From Bostrychus sinensis (Eukaryota > Chordata > Actinopteri > Gobiiformes > Eleotridae): a stretch of DNA of 64,000 nt. The stretch covers positions 19,706,501-19,770,500 of the forward strand of contig CM036255.1 in assembly GCA_020698575.1 (NCBI GenBank), written 5' to 3'. The position numbers were made by a program, and so were the translations under genes. This document shows, piece by piece, positions 46,910 to 58,465 of the stretch. The notes beneath the pieces were generated by a model. It was given only the letters and a program-made list of their open reading frames with translations. It made no database searches and had not been told where the DNA came from. Position 1 is the stretch's first letter. Each line of letters starts with the position of its first letter.

Positions 46910-47279
46910 CCCACGTGTTAAAAGACCAGCAAAGTCAATAGAAATAGTTTCAAAACAGACAATAGCAGTTTGTGTCAAGTGATTATCAGACTTGGCTGTC
47001 AAAGGAAAACTATAGAAGAGTAAACATAAAATTTCATTACTCTTTGAGTTATGTTGCAGATTAACAGACAAACAAAACAAACAAACTAGTGCTGGTGTAA
47101 ACCCATGGTTGAAGGTAATTAAATATGGATAGAGTCAAATCTATCTCCTTGACGGTTGCATTTTTCCTCCTACCTTGTTAACTCAGAAAACACTTCAGTG
47201 CTCCCTGTGTCACTAAGTCACATTTGCTTTTCGTCTTCTACCCCACTCTGTTTGTCCCTGCTTCCATCATTGGGCTGAG
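46910..47279. other. Intronic DNA, old repeat text
   Basis: TTTGAGTTATGTTGCAGATT and ACAGACAAACAAAACAAAC resemble text at 6553-6600, so a decayed dispersed repeat is likely. Nothing else seen. Confidence 0.35.
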
Positions 47280-47700
47280 CATCCACCGGGACCTTTCTCT
47301 TTTTCGGCGTGCACTTCTTGTTGTTTTATGTTTATGACAGTGCTGAGTGCTTAGCATATCTCTCAGGTCTCCAAGCGCCGAGTGGTAGAAGTTAAAAACA
47401 TTTCAACTTTTCACAAAAGACATCGGCACTTCAAGGTTTTGTGTGTGCGTGTGTAGTCTCCGAGCCGCAGATGGAGGAGCACTTTCACGCGGCATCTGTT
47501 TTCTGCTGCCAGCTTAAAGCCAGAAGACCCAGTCCCTGTTTACTGTGCAGTTGATTTTTTTGCCATCTAATGCACTGCACCAAGGATCACAGCACAATTA
47601 AGAGCTCCATATTTCTCTGGGAACGCGCGCTGCACACAAAGGCTTAAATACAGCGTAACTACAGTGACACTGAGCAGAGGCTTCTCAGTCCCTGTGTGGC
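47280..47700. promoter_or_regulatory. Candidate conserved intronic element
   Basis: GC-balanced, non-repetitive block in AT-rich intron, including TTTTTTTGCCATCTAATGCA and CACAATTAAGAGCTCCATAT. The texture resembles vertebrate conserved non-coding elements; no alignment was possible. Confidence 0.3.
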
Positions 47701-47904
47701 CCCAGCTGCAAGAACACATCAGACCTTCCACAGTTACAAGATCTGCCCATTGCTCAAAATGTTTTGAGAGTTTAAAAATGCAGTAAGTGTTTGATGTAAC
47801 AACAATGAACTCACAGTGGTGTTTGCAACCTAAATAAATTTGTGGCCTTCTAATAATGTTAACCTGACTTAAAAGCGCAGTGTCTAATATATATTAGTCA
47901 TTTC

Positions 47905-48200
47905 TACAGAAAGAACCCACAGTAACACAAAGAGGACATGCAGACTCTAGTTAGAAAGATTAGATTTGACCGGCCTGAGGTTCAAACCCACAACCTCCTT
48001 GCTTAGAGGCAGGTGCGCTAAACACTCTGCCACTTTGCACCTTGCCTAAAATAAATAATTAAGACAACTTTAATGAATAAGGATGGCCCAGTTCTTCAAG
48101 ACATGAGAATAAACTACAACCCAGCACAACTAAAAACTCGGTTCAGTGACTAACTCTCCACTGTAAAGGGTGTTCTCCGCTTCAGGCCCATAGTAGTATA
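47905..48200 (-). repeat. SINE-like repeat family 1 (minus)
   Basis: Plus-strand GAACCCACAGTAACACAAAG, GGACATGCAGACTC, GAGGTTCAAACCCACAACC and GGTGCGCTAAACACTCTGCC are the reverse of the family body, B-box and A-box text. Confidence 0.65.
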
Positions 48201-48234
48201 AGTTAGTGTATTTCAGGTAACAGTCAGATAACAG

Positions 48235-48350
48235 GTCTAAACCAGAACTAAACTATGTCTAAACCAAGTCTAAAAAAAGACTAAGCCAGATCCAAACCAG
48301 GACTAAATCAGGTCCTGGGGGTACACAAAATCAAAAAGTTTGGGAATCCT
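48235..48350 (+). mobile_element. hAT-like MITE fragment
   Basis: A series of GTCTAAACCAGAACTAAAC words and the end GGTCCTGGGGGTACACAAAA ... TTTGGGAATCCTG match the right half of 55835-56040. Confidence 0.65.
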
Positions 48351-49004
48351 GATTATTTTTTGTTTCTTTATAATCTACAAGCAATAGTAGCTCAACAATG
48401 CTAACAGATCCTGTATCCTTTGTCCGCACTTAGTAAGAAAGTAATTCCTTCCATACTCCCAACACTCTCACACACTTCCACCAATAAACCATTCTTTTTT
48501 TAACAATGTAATAAACGCCAATGCTAATATTAGTGTCTTCTGGTACAAGTGTTTTTTGCCACAACTGACATGCGCCAACAGAGCCCTTAGAAGAGTGGAT
48601 CCTCCCTGCCTGCATTAGCGCTTCTTTGTGTGTGTATTATGTCTATTATCCACGCCATACGGTCGCCACATGTGAAGAGACAGAGCCAGGTGATTGATTG
48701 ATGTACATTTCCTGCTTCTCTCTCTCTTTCTCTGTGTGTGTGTGTTTAGTGTTGCAAGCCAAACAGTGCGTCTGTCATCAGAATTCAGTTTCCCTCCGAG
48801 CGCCCAAATCACTCACATATGGCCCCACAGCTGCCCCTCATCGTATCGTCGCACTTACACGCAGGCAGAGCGGTAGAACGCACACACCTGGAGTACACAA
48901 CTAATGAAGGCAGATATTGTAGTACTGGGAGAAATACTAGGGGCCAAATGTATTAGTTAGGGTCAAATGTCGACTGAACAGGAAGCCAAAGACATCCGTG
49001 TCTA
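48351..49004. other. Intronic DNA, nothing firm
   Basis: A short (GT)n at 48736-48747. No exon or RNA gene recognised. Confidence 0.35.
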
Positions 49005-49370
49005 AAAAAAAAGTACTCAAAATCTGTACTCAAGTAAAAGTACTGTTACATTAAAGCAATATTATTCAAGTAGAAGTAAAATCCCCTGCTTTTGTTAACT
49101 GAGTCGGCTTTTCCTTTCCGACTTCCAGTGATTTGCAGAATTTGACATAGGTTTTATGCCAGATGCCCTTCCTGACACAATACTCTCAATTTATCCAGGC
49201 TTGGGGCTGGCACTAAGAGTACACTGGCTGCTGTGGCTGGATTAAAATCATTTCTTAATAATTACTTGAGAAAAGTAACAAAGTTTTGCATGTAAACCTA
49301 AGTACAAAATATTTCTGAAATCTTAAAAAATGTAAAATTGTGTACTCCTTTAGAGAATAAAGTTCGCCAT
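49005..49370. mobile_element. 'AAGTACT' miniature element interrupted by a LINE tail
   Basis: 49005-49080 (AAAAGTACTCAAAATCTG, ACTCAAGTAAAAGTACTG) and 49255-49370 (TAATTACTTGAGAAAAGTAA) belong to the miniature-element family. Between them, 49135-49250 has minus-strand LINE-tail text (TTTTATGCCAGATGCCCTTC, CCAGGCTTGGGGCTGGCAC). The tail therefore appears inserted in the element. Confidence 0.55.
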
Positions 49371-51199
49371 ATACATTTTAAATACATAGATTGTTTAATT
49401 CTCTATATACTAGATGGCCATAAAGGTGATGTTTTCCTGTGATCATTTCCATCATGGCCAGTCTTACCCCTCCTTCTCAGGACATAAAAAATCTGCATTA
49501 GAGAAGTAACATGATTGTAGCTAAGGTGAGCCTAATGAGGATGTGGTTCAGTGAGCAGTGAGCACCATCCTGGGATGTGGATGGCAGCACACAGTCGACC
49601 GTCAAAGTCACTACACGCACAACTTTAGCTTAATGGAGTGTAAACAGATGAATAAATCAGAAATTCACCCCCCAGCTTGGCCACACTTTCTCTGTTTGAT
49701 CACGGCATCTCAAGGGTTGGACGAAGTTTAGGTAAAAACAAAAACAGAAATAAGCTCATGTATTACATTACATGTTTTGGTTAAAATTAAAAACAGTTTT
49801 CTTCTATTAGTTTTTCCAAGGAAGTTGTGTATTTGCTAGGCAGCTTGGTGGTTGGTTTGTTTGTCTGTTGCATATTTTTCTGACTTAGAAAATGTGTTTA
49901 CATTTTAAGCAGAAGGTCAGTAACTGGAAATTATTCGTTTTAGTGTGGATCCAGAACACTGTCTGGATCTAGAAATTCTGTACCATTGCGAGATAAGGCC
50001 AAAGATACTAAGCCCAGCCACAAGTCCGTAAAGGAAAAAAATATTTTCATGGATTTTTTGCCCCTGAACCAGAAGATCCCTGGTTTGAGCACGGCTCTAG
50101 ATGTTGTCTCTTTGGCATTGTGAGATAGGTCCAATGCCTTGTCAAAAGTGCAAGTGCTTAAAGTTGTTTTTGCAGTCTATTTTTTGCCCTGGTATCCATC
50201 CTCCACAACATAAAAGGCCCAATGAAATATAGAATGACAAATATGAATCTGGTATCCCAGTAGCTATGGGCCTTAGACGTGGTACACTCTAAAGGCCGGC
50301 ACACACCAGGGTGATTATTGGCCATGTTCCACACCATCAGACATTGTAGGAGACAGCTGGACCTAGTTCTGGTGGATTGAACATGTTGAATTGACGTCAG
50401 GTGTCAAGCTCAAACAAGCTGTGATTGGCTGTGTGCCCCAGTCACAATTTGTCAAAATTAAAAAAGTAACATCAAAATACAAGGAACTTTTGTTCTACAA
50501 CTGCTTCATTATGTTTCCCACATCTGTGACACTAATGTCCTGCAGTTGGCTTACCTTAGCCTGTAGCCTTGTGCAGATTCAAATCTAATCTAATACAATA
50601 TAATACAATCCTTTCTGAGGAAAACAGCTGCAATAATCCCTTATACGGTCCCTTATATTCATTAGTGTAATCAGATGTGTTTACTTCAGCGTGTATGATT
50701 ATTATTTACTGACAAATACTTGAGTTAAACACCTGAGTGTTACGGAGTTTTGCAGAGCCCCTTAGAACCGCAGAGTTTAATGACTAGTGCCTCCTCCTGT
50801 TGTAAGTAGTTATTACATCTTGCACATATGCAAAACATAAACATGCTGCTCGGTCATGGGTCTAAATCACTTCGGCGTGTCTGTAGCCACTTTTAGTGGT
50901 GACAAGAGGAAACGTGAGGAGATAATGTAGTCATCCTGTCGCTGCAGACAGTGGTCGGGCATTGGGTTGGTGTGTCCCAGGTTTAAGGCCCATAGGCCCA
51001 TAGCTCTGTAGCTATACACTGACAGCAATCTATTCAGTCAAACATTCATTACTAGGGGCAAATAAATATAAATCTGTATAATATATTGCATAAAATATTA
51101 ACACTCTTAAGCTCCAATTACTCTCTAGTGGCTTTGTAGCTGTTTTATGAGTCATGAATGTCGTGTTCTGTGCACAAGTTTACCTGATGGATGGCTGTT
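49371..51199. other. Intronic DNA with old repeat scraps
   Basis: At 49950-50160 GTACCATTGCGAGATAAGGC and GGCATTGTGAGATAGGTCC echo the interior of the MITE at 34884-35341. No exon seen. Confidence 0.35.
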
Positions 51200-51325
51200 A
51201 CCTGGCCTCTCCCACTCACCTCGGCCCGAAGAGGAGGGCTGCTGGTAATTAGAGCTTAGGGTCTTAATGGCGCCAATTTATCTGCGGCCTATGATACCAT
51301 TCAATTAGCACAGCCAACAACGCCC
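51200..51325. promoter_or_regulatory. Candidate conserved intronic element
   Basis: Non-repetitive block with GGTAATTAGAGC, TTAATGGCGCCAATTTATC and CATTCAATTAGCACAGCC, homeodomain-type cores in a GC-richer setting. Texture-based call only. Confidence 0.35.
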
Positions 51326-51329
51326 CCTG

Positions 51330-51376
51330 ACACACACACAAACACGCACACACAAACACACACAAACACACACACA
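51330..51376. repeat. (CA)n microsatellite, interrupted
   Basis: CA dinucleotides with AACACA interruptions. Confidence 0.9.
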
Positions 51377-51579
51377 GAGGGACTAAAGCAGCACAAACTA
51401 AGAATGGGTCCATTTGGCCCAGAAATAAAGTTTAATCAGGAAAAAGTTTTAATAAAGTATAAGCACTATTGGCTAAGTATCTTATATTGAAAAACAAGAT
51501 GCAAACTAAATATACACAAACTAATGCAATTATATGGTTACAAAGTATAGCATATATCATAGCACCATAGCATTGAATT

Positions 51580-51745
51580 GCCTCTACAAATCCAACTACA
51601 GGGGGTCACAGGCCAGTCTTTGTGCAGGTCCCAATCCCAGATAAATGGATAATGGATAAATAAAACTTTGCATAAAAATATATGCCAAATCAATATGCAA
51701 ATCACTGCACACTCAGAAATGGTGAGAGGGAAAAGCTGAAAAGAA
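51580..51745 (+). repeat. LINE-tail-like dispersed repeat
   Basis: CAGGTCCCAATCCCAGATAA, ATATATGCCAAATCAATATG and CAAATCACTGCACACT match 57125-57270 (CATCCCAAGCCAGGAAGG, TATGCCAAATCATTATACAA) and 62275-62400 in order. Confidence 0.6.
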
Positions 51746-52079
51746 AGAATATGATTTTTCACTCGGGATTTGTTAATGTTCAGTTTGATGTGATGCATAT
51801 AACGCTTAGCATATCTGTTTTGGCTTCCCCAACCCTCCCCGTAGCTACCACTAGACAGGAATTTTTTTTACAAATATCAAAATCAAAATGCTTAGAGGTA
51901 AGTTGAACATTTGGCATCATGTAGTATTTATCATTGCAGTTTCATAAAGTGATCATCTTTTGAGTCTAGGAGGCATTTAGCTGATTGCCTTACTGGTCCT
52001 AAATGAGCTTGGCATGTTGCTACATTTTGTGTGGGTGATTTGACTGCAGCATGTCAGGAATCCTATGGTCACACTGTTA

Positions 52080-52260
52080 GGCCATCTGCCATGTAGGTGC
52101 CCTGGCTCAGTACAGGAGCGGGGCAGGTTTATCTGAGTGATGGAGCCACTGGCAGAGGATCAACCTTGTGACAATCCTCTTCATCTTAACTCTGCACGCC
52201 AGAGTGGTTTTCAAAAAGTGGCTTGAAATTATGGCCAGAGTATTCTTTATGTCAGTCCCA
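52080..52260. promoter_or_regulatory. Candidate conserved intronic element
   Basis: Non-repetitive, GC-balanced block with GTGATGGAGCCACTGGCAG and CTTGAAATTATGGCCAGAG. It ends where a LINE-tail scrap (CAGTCCCAAGTCTG) begins. Texture-based call only. Confidence 0.3.
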
Positions 52261-53198
52261 AGTCTGAATAAATGGACAGAGTTGACACCAGTGTGACTTT
52301 TAAGAACTGGAGGTCTAGGAGGCAGATGAAGATCAAGCCAAAAGAAAACACTTGAACTACAGACGTGGTTATTTTTAAGATGACTTACAATTTAATGTGC
52401 TTCAGAAATTATTATGCAGAGGAGCAAGGAAAAAAAAAATCTTATAGACTATTCTAGTACAAGCCTGGGACTTCTCACACCCACTCTGGATGTCCCAGTG
52501 TAGACAAACTGACAGCATTATGACCGGCCTCCTAACACCCATGAAGGAGGCAGCAGAAATTAAAAGCATCATATATAAGGTGTACTATGAGACTGCGGGG
52601 CACACATAAAAGAACAATTATTGGTTCAATAACTTCCACAATCATTTGAGTCAACCCCTGTGCCCTCCTGCACAAACGGCTCTAACAGGATTCCTTTATT
52701 TTCCCTTGTGGTGCTAGATTTAATGCAAGGCTGCTTTAAAGAGCCACCACAACCTGAATATTGTTTGTTTGGGGGAATATGCACTTTGAAAATAAGCTGC
52801 ATTGTATATTACATGTATTTCTCTTTATTTGCGACTAGTGGAATTTGCTTATTCCATTTATTTTATGAGACTGCCTCATCTTACCAGCTTTCCATTTCAC
52901 CCTTTAAAATATACTGTTATCTTTTTTACATTAGCCAGACTTACACTGTGACTTTTCGTGACTCTTCTTATTAAAATAAAATCTAACTTTATTTAACAAA
53001 TCAGATTTTTATTCATCGTCAGAAACATATGTCTCGGCCACACAGCGGTGAACCCTGCAGCTGTGGTTTTGAGGATTCTCTTGAAGCCATAAATTTACAG
53101 ATGCTCAGTAAACACTTTATATGCCATGGTCTTGTAGATGTTAATGAAAGTGCTTGTAAGAAGAGATAAACAGCAGCCACTGGGTTTGCTTCTGTAAA
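52261..53198. other. Intronic DNA, nothing firm
   Basis: Mostly non-repetitive AT-rich DNA. The stretch 52640-53080 could include conserved sequence but carries no exon that I can support. Confidence 0.3.
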
Positions 53199-53480
53199 TA
53201 CACAGATTAGGCTTAACATTATGACCACTGGCAAGTGAAATTATTATTTTATTATTTTGTCCTCAATGTTGATGTGTTAGAAGCAGAAAAATGGGCAAGT
53301 GTAAGGATGGGAATGACTTTTACAAAGGCCAAACTGAGAAGACTGGAGAACTGGACTGCAGCTCTTGTGGGAGTTCCTGGTCTGCAGAGGTTAACATCTA
53401 TCACAAGTGGTCCAAGGAAGGTGCTGAACCAGTGAAAGGTGCACACGGGGAACAAAGGCTGGCCCGTGTGGTTGCCTTGT
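53199..53480 (+). mobile_element. Mariner-like element fragment, 5' end
   Basis: Begins TACACAGATTAGGCTTAACA, followed by TTATGACCAC. Inside, GGACTGCAGCTCTTGTGGG and GTTAACATCTATCACAAGTG match 31676-32700. The short frame 53291-53551 looks like a remnant of a transposon protein or a chance frame. The right end is not found. Confidence 0.6.
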
Positions 53481-54168
53481 CTGTCACCTTAACTGCTGCT
53501 GTCAAACCAGACCTTCCTTCTCCTAATCTTACTTATTTGGTAGTTATCTAAAATAAGTTCCATGAGACCAATATTATATGAGACCAGTGGTTCCAAACTG
53601 GTGGGTCAGGACCAAAAAGTGTGTTGCGAGGAGATTGGATTTAGCTTAGATGTTATATTAAATATTGTTTTAATTACATCAAATTGTAAGAATGCATGTG
53701 TCATAAAAGTAGCAGTAAAAGTATTCATAAAAGCAACATTAATTTTGTATTTGCCCTTCTTCAAAAAACTTTAGTTACCCCTGAATAAATATGTCAAAAT
53801 CTCAAAGCCACTTTGAAGCCAAGGACTACTGAAAAAATGCCCAAAGTGCTTGTATTTTGTAAAAAACACCCACTCACTCAAAGCAGGTTCTGATTTCTTT
53901 CATTTATTTTTACCCTTCGTAAAAAAGACAACAAAATGTCAAGGTGCTTGTTGGAGCCTTTCTCTACTGGAGCTGAATACGACATGAAATCCTCAGAGAG
54001 CGAAGTGGTGAGAAGAAACAAAATGGACTGCGGTGCCCTGTAGTCTAAAATAAATTAAAATGTGGGCTTTCTAAACAAAGGTCTTTTAAAATGAAATTAC
54101 ATTTAATTCACTTAAAGAGTAAGTCAGGGCCTGCTTTTAACACAGTCACAGAGGGAAACACATGCTGT
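53481..54168. other. Intronic DNA, nothing recognised
   Basis: No exon, RNA gene or clear repeat. Confidence 0.35.
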
Positions 54169-54206
54169 GCACACACACACATACACACACACACATACAC
54201 ACACAC
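54169..54206. repeat. (CA)n microsatellite
   Basis: CA repeats interrupted by ATA units. Confidence 0.9.
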
Positions 54207-54310
54207 TGATGCATGAAGCGGCTTGCATTAAATCAGCAATTATTTAATCAGGCCAGAAGACGAGCTGGAGAAATTAAGTAGAATCCATACTGCCAAGTCC
54301 AATATCCTAT
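54207..54310. promoter_or_regulatory. Candidate conserved intronic element
   Basis: Short non-repetitive block with CATTAAATCAGCAATTATTT and AATCAGGCCAGAAGACGAGC beside a microsatellite. The homeodomain-type ATTA density and unique text suggest regulatory DNA; no alignment available. Confidence 0.35.
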
Positions 54311-54384
54311 ACACTGGCTCAGACACACACACATACAGACACAAGGATACATTCAGATCGAGATTCTTTGGATTAATCCTGCAT

Positions 54385-54840
54385 TTCAGGGGTGAAAGAA
54401 GTACTCAAAAGCAGTACTCAAGTAAAAGGACTGTTACTTCCAAATAATAATACCCAAGAAGAAGTAAAAGTACTTCTAATACTAAATAAAATAAAACTTT
54501 TGGTAGTTTTTACAAGCACTAGCTACAATTACAACTACTCAACTACTACTAATGCAAAGTAAAAGTATTACTTCTATAACTACTACAAATCCACTAATGC
54601 TACCACTACTATAAGTACCACTACTGCTACTTCTGCTTCCGCTAGTACTACTATTGCAACTTCTAGTATGCTACCCATTGGCACACAACTTACACTCAAC
54701 ATACATATACTTATTTAGAGACTTTAAAATTGGGTACTTGGGTAAAAGTAATATTTGGAATAAGTCAAGTAAGTACGTGTATGTGCCTTCTTAAAAAAAA
54801 TGTACTTAAGTAAAAGTATCTGGTCACTTTCCAGCTCTGC
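54385..54840. mobile_element. Miniature element with triplet-rich core, best copy
   Basis: Left end GGGGTGAAAGAAGTACTC, CAGTACTCAAGTAAAAGGAC; core 54510-54670 rich in ACT triplets (AACTACTACTAATGC, CTACTGCTACTTCTGC); right end GTACTTAAGTAAAAGTATCT, CTTTCCAGCTCTGCC. This is the clearest full copy of the family also at 2367, 8005, 8870, 10515, 42480 and 49005. No transposase. Confidence 0.65.
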
Positions 54841-55689
54841 CGGATATACATGCGAAGCATCTGGGACCAATCAGGGACGACCCCCCTGCTTAGGTGCTAC
54901 CAACCATCAACTACACGTGTATGTGCTTGTGTAGGCTTGTACGTGAAATGCATGAGCGTCAGGGTCCATCTGTGGCGGACTACCGTGTGCATTCAAATGC
55001 CTCCTCCTAATAGAATAATTAGGTTAGACCCGAATGAATTTAAGCCGAACTGACTGAATTTATTCCTCGCAACAAGGAGAAACCAAACAAAACAGCAACA
55101 CTTAGAATAATAATAGCACCACTGTTAGAAATTGTAAAGCGTCAGGCCAACAAAATCAGTAGTTTAGGGACAAGGAAATAATTAAAAACTGACTCGAGTA
55201 CTCTGCTTTTAGATGGAAAAATAGACCAATAGTTCACCATTTCCTGTTGATTATCCACTCAAAAGACATTAGCAACGAGGCGGGGAGACACTAGTCAGAA
55301 ACCAACTAACTCTGTGCCTCTGGTAAAACTGTGAACAGTCAAACTAGACAACTAATTATCTCTTCAGGAATAAAGAGAAAAAGACAGAATAAAATGCTGC
55401 ATGCCCAGAGCTCACAGGTTAAGTACTAGTGTGGTTTAGCTTTATGTGTGAAGGGGGTTCAGACAGAGAAAGAGAAATGTGTCGGTTAAATTTCAATCAG
55501 GGTTTGTAGTCTGTATATCCCAGAAAGCAGTGGAAACAAATGCTGACAGCCTGGAGAAGAAGACAGGAACAGTGACAATGAAGCTAAATGTTTTGTTTTT
55601 TTTTTGTGCCTAAGAGATGTGCTTGTATTAAACTCTTTACTCAGTGCAAGCTATAATATAGCAGATTATATATTCATCTTCGTTCACTT
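54841..55689. other. Intronic DNA, nothing recognised
   Basis: No exon, RNA gene or repeat that I can name. Confidence 0.35.
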
Positions 55690-56180
55690 ACTACTGTTAG
55701 GGCCTGCTCCAGTTTGTTGCTGGGCTGAAACAGAGACATACACTAACAGAAAATCATTCACTCTCACATTTATCCACTATGGGCAATTTAGATTCACCAC
55801 TTCACCTAACACATGCATGTCTTTAAGCTTTAAGCCAATGTTTCCCAATCATTGCAGGGGGTACATGGAGTTATCTGATCATTTGTAATACATTTATATA
55901 TTTGGCTTTGAAAGACTAAAATTAACCCAAATCAATGGAATGCAACACTAAAGAAGGACTAAACCAGGACTAAACTAGGACCAAACCAGGTCTAAAGAAG
56001 GTCCCGGGGGTACATAAGACAAAAAAGGTTGGGAACCACTGCTTTAAGCAATGAGACCAGAGTACCAAAAAAAAAAACGCACTGTCGGGCCGGAGAGGAC
56101 ATGCAGACTCCATTCACAGAGATCAAATGAGCCCACAACCTCCTTACAGAAAGGTAGGAGCACTTTAACCACTTTGCCAT
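55690..56180 (-). repeat. SINE-like repeat family 1, split by a hAT insertion
   Basis: Left part 55690-55826 (GGGCTGAAACAGAGACATAC, CACATTTATCCACTATGG) and right part 56049-56180 (GGAGAGGACATGCAGACTCC, CACAACCTCCTTACAG, ACTTTAACCACTTTGCCA) are one minus-strand copy. Its right half shows the reversed head. The hAT element at 55835-56040 separates them. Confidence 0.7.
55827..56048. mobile_element. hAT MITE with exact 8-bp target duplication
   Basis: GCTTTAAG at 55827-55834 is repeated exactly at 56041-56048. The 206-bp body starts CCAATGTTTCCCAATCATTG and ends AAAGGTTGGGAACCACT, inverted ends of hAT type. It also contains AGGACTAAACCAGGACTAAA words and GTCCCGGGGGTACATAAG. No coding capacity. 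Its insertion inside a SINE-like repeat makes it the younger of the two. Confidence 0.9.
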
Positions 56181-56507
56181 TTAAAAGTTACACCTCCTAC
56201 TATACAATATAACTTTGTAGCTATATTTTGTAAAAGGAGTTGACAGTAGCCGTTGGACTTGGCCAGCCTGTGTGTGACCACTGCACCTCACAGTCAGAGA
56301 GATCTTAAGCTCAGTTGGCTTGGAGCTTTCTTTGACTCATAGCCTGCAGCTCTTCTTCTCTCGCAGTCTGCTCCAACAAGAAAACCCTTCCAACACAACA
56401 GCCAAAGTAAAGACACACAGCACTATATATTTTTCTTTGGAAGCTACAGTGGCAGAATTTTACATAAAGTTTGCAAAATAAAGCTTGCTGTGAAAAAAAA
56501 AGAAATA

Positions 56508-56705
56508 TACAGTACTATGCAAACTTTCAGGAAAGTTTACCATTGCGATATAGGAATAGTGCCATGGCAGAGGTCTATGGTCACTAAGTGCTTCTAGTTT
56601 TGATTCCTTCTTCTTTTGTGTGTGTGTGTGTAATTTTGTACATTGATAACCATTTCTTTGTTCATAGCCTTTCTTAAAAACCTCCTAAAACTTGTGCACA
56701 GTAAC
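56508..56705. mobile_element. Mariner-like MITE, short copy
   Basis: TACAGTACTATGCAAACTTT at the left and AAAACTTGTGCACAGTAACA at the right are inverted ends of the 19271 and 34884 family. The interior shares TTTACCATTGCGATATAGGA with 34884-35341. Confidence 0.65.
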
Positions 56706-56799
56706 ACAGTAGCTGCATTAAGATCCTCATTTGTATCTCTTAACCTGAATAAATATGTAGTGTTTGAGGCAAAGCAAGTCCTGACAGAAAAGTACATAT

Positions 56800-57000
56800 T
56801 GAAAAACAAGGACACTCCCTGGTAACAAGGCTTCGAGTGACGTGGCTGTGAAGAAAAAGTCATAAAGTTGAGTGAGGCACGGCCATAAAAGTCTGAACAA
56901 GATTTCACTCGTGCCAAAGCGATCAGTGGGAATGGGCCATTCATCTACGCAGCCTTGGGCCTCTCTGTGACAAGAAGAACCAAGGAGGTGATTATTGTGT
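56800..57000. promoter_or_regulatory. Candidate conserved intronic element
   Basis: Non-repetitive block with GGCACGGCCATAAAAGTC and GATTTCACTCGTGCCAAAGC. Texture-based call; no alignment available. Confidence 0.3.
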
Positions 57001-57124
57001 AGTGTTGATTAGTGTGGACGGTTGTGGCTAATGATAATAATGGTAATAGCAATCTGTCTTATAGCTTCTCAAACTCTGTATGAGAATCTTCTGGGTCACT
57101 TGTATTTCTATGGGTAGTAACCCA

Positions 57125-57270
57125 GCCACAAGGGACCACTAGCCAATGTACTCTATGTACTCATCCCAAGCCAGGAAGGGCATCCAGCATAAAACTTATA
57201 TGCCAAATCATTATACAAATGACTGCACACTAAGAGGCAGATTATTTGATGAGAAGACCCCGGAGGAGAA
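57125..57270 (+). repeat. LINE-tail-like dispersed repeat
   Basis: TCATCCCAAGCCAGGAAGGG, CATCCAGCATAAAACTTATA and CGGAGGAGAAAGCAAAATGG give the order seen at 51580-51745 with a longer 3' part. Confidence 0.6.
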
Positions 57271-58465
57271 AGCAAAATGGAAAAACCCTGACCTTATTAA
57301 GAGTAATACTGCCAGTAATATTGTAATCGTGATATTGTTATCACATATCAAGTGTTCTTCTAATTTTGTGCAGCCCTAAAAGCAATAAAGGTTGCTAGAA
57401 TAATTTGATTATGTCTCCATCAATAATTTGTGTACTAAACGGGATATACAATTGTTTTAGCACTGTATCTAGGAGGCAGGGCTATAGTTACTGCCGAGAG
57501 CCATCAGCTAAAAATTAGGCTAGCTCAGGTTAAATTTCATCCTATAATCCTTTAATGACAAGTTCTCAGAATATTTTTGTTTTGATGGTACAACAGACAG
57601 AAATGTGTTTTTAGTTGTGCTTAGAGTTTAGCATCCAAAGACAGTAATGGCAAATACTATAAGAAATAGATCTCTGTTCTAAATGGTGATTTTTCATCTT
57701 GTGCAAAACCAAGAAATAGCTGGTGAAAAGAGGCTTGGTACACTAAGGCTTCCACCTTATCTCTGCTGCCTTGCTTATGTGCAACTTGAGGTAAAAAAAG
57801 CATTGTACTGATAACACTGTAAACATAGAGAACAGCTTAATAAATATAACAAGCAGTGAAAGTCTCTGCACAGCGGTGGAGCTGAAATGAGAGCCAAAGA
57901 CACAACAACACTGATACTTAATACTTTGTTAACAAGATACTTCCGTCATCACACACATACTAGTGCATGCATTTATTCGAGACTGAAATGGGAAGTGTCA
58001 TCTTTCAGTGCGGCCTTGTCATTCTCATGTGTGCATCTGTGAGAGTGGGAGACAGACACAGAGAGAGACAGAGGGTGGGGGCTGGTGGTGGACCTGGAGT
58101 GACAGCTGAATGTCTAAAGAAAAGCAGGAACAAACAGGAAGTAGATGACATCACCGAGACAACCATCTTTGTGACATTAAAGGGAAGTGGGGTCAGAGGC
58201 TTTCTTTTTTGCACAAATGCAGACTTCTTTCATTCCTTTACTATCACTTGCTTCTGGCATTTCCCTTGCCTTTGATTTATTTCTATATATTTACACTTTT
58301 AGTGACCCAGTTTTCCTCTTGCCGCCCTGTCTGGCATAATACTGAAATCTGTCATGTGGCATTTCAAGCACCCTAAACAACAGGTATGCTGCCCTTTTAG
58401 CTTTTATTGTGAAACTAAAAGTAGACCAAATTGGCAGTCTAAATCTAATTGAAGTTTGGAGTTTA
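57271..58465. other. Intronic DNA, nothing recognised
   Basis: No exon supported. The Gly/Arg-rich frame at 57967-58275 overlaps GA-rich low-complexity sequence and lacks splice or protein-family support. Confidence 0.35.

Noticed and set aside
53291..53551. 86-residue frame as a real exon
   Set aside because: It lies inside a mariner-like repeat whose text recurs at 31676-32700.
57967..58275. 102-residue frame with a signal-like start
   Set aside because: It crosses GA-rich low-complexity DNA, has no family resemblance and no splice context.
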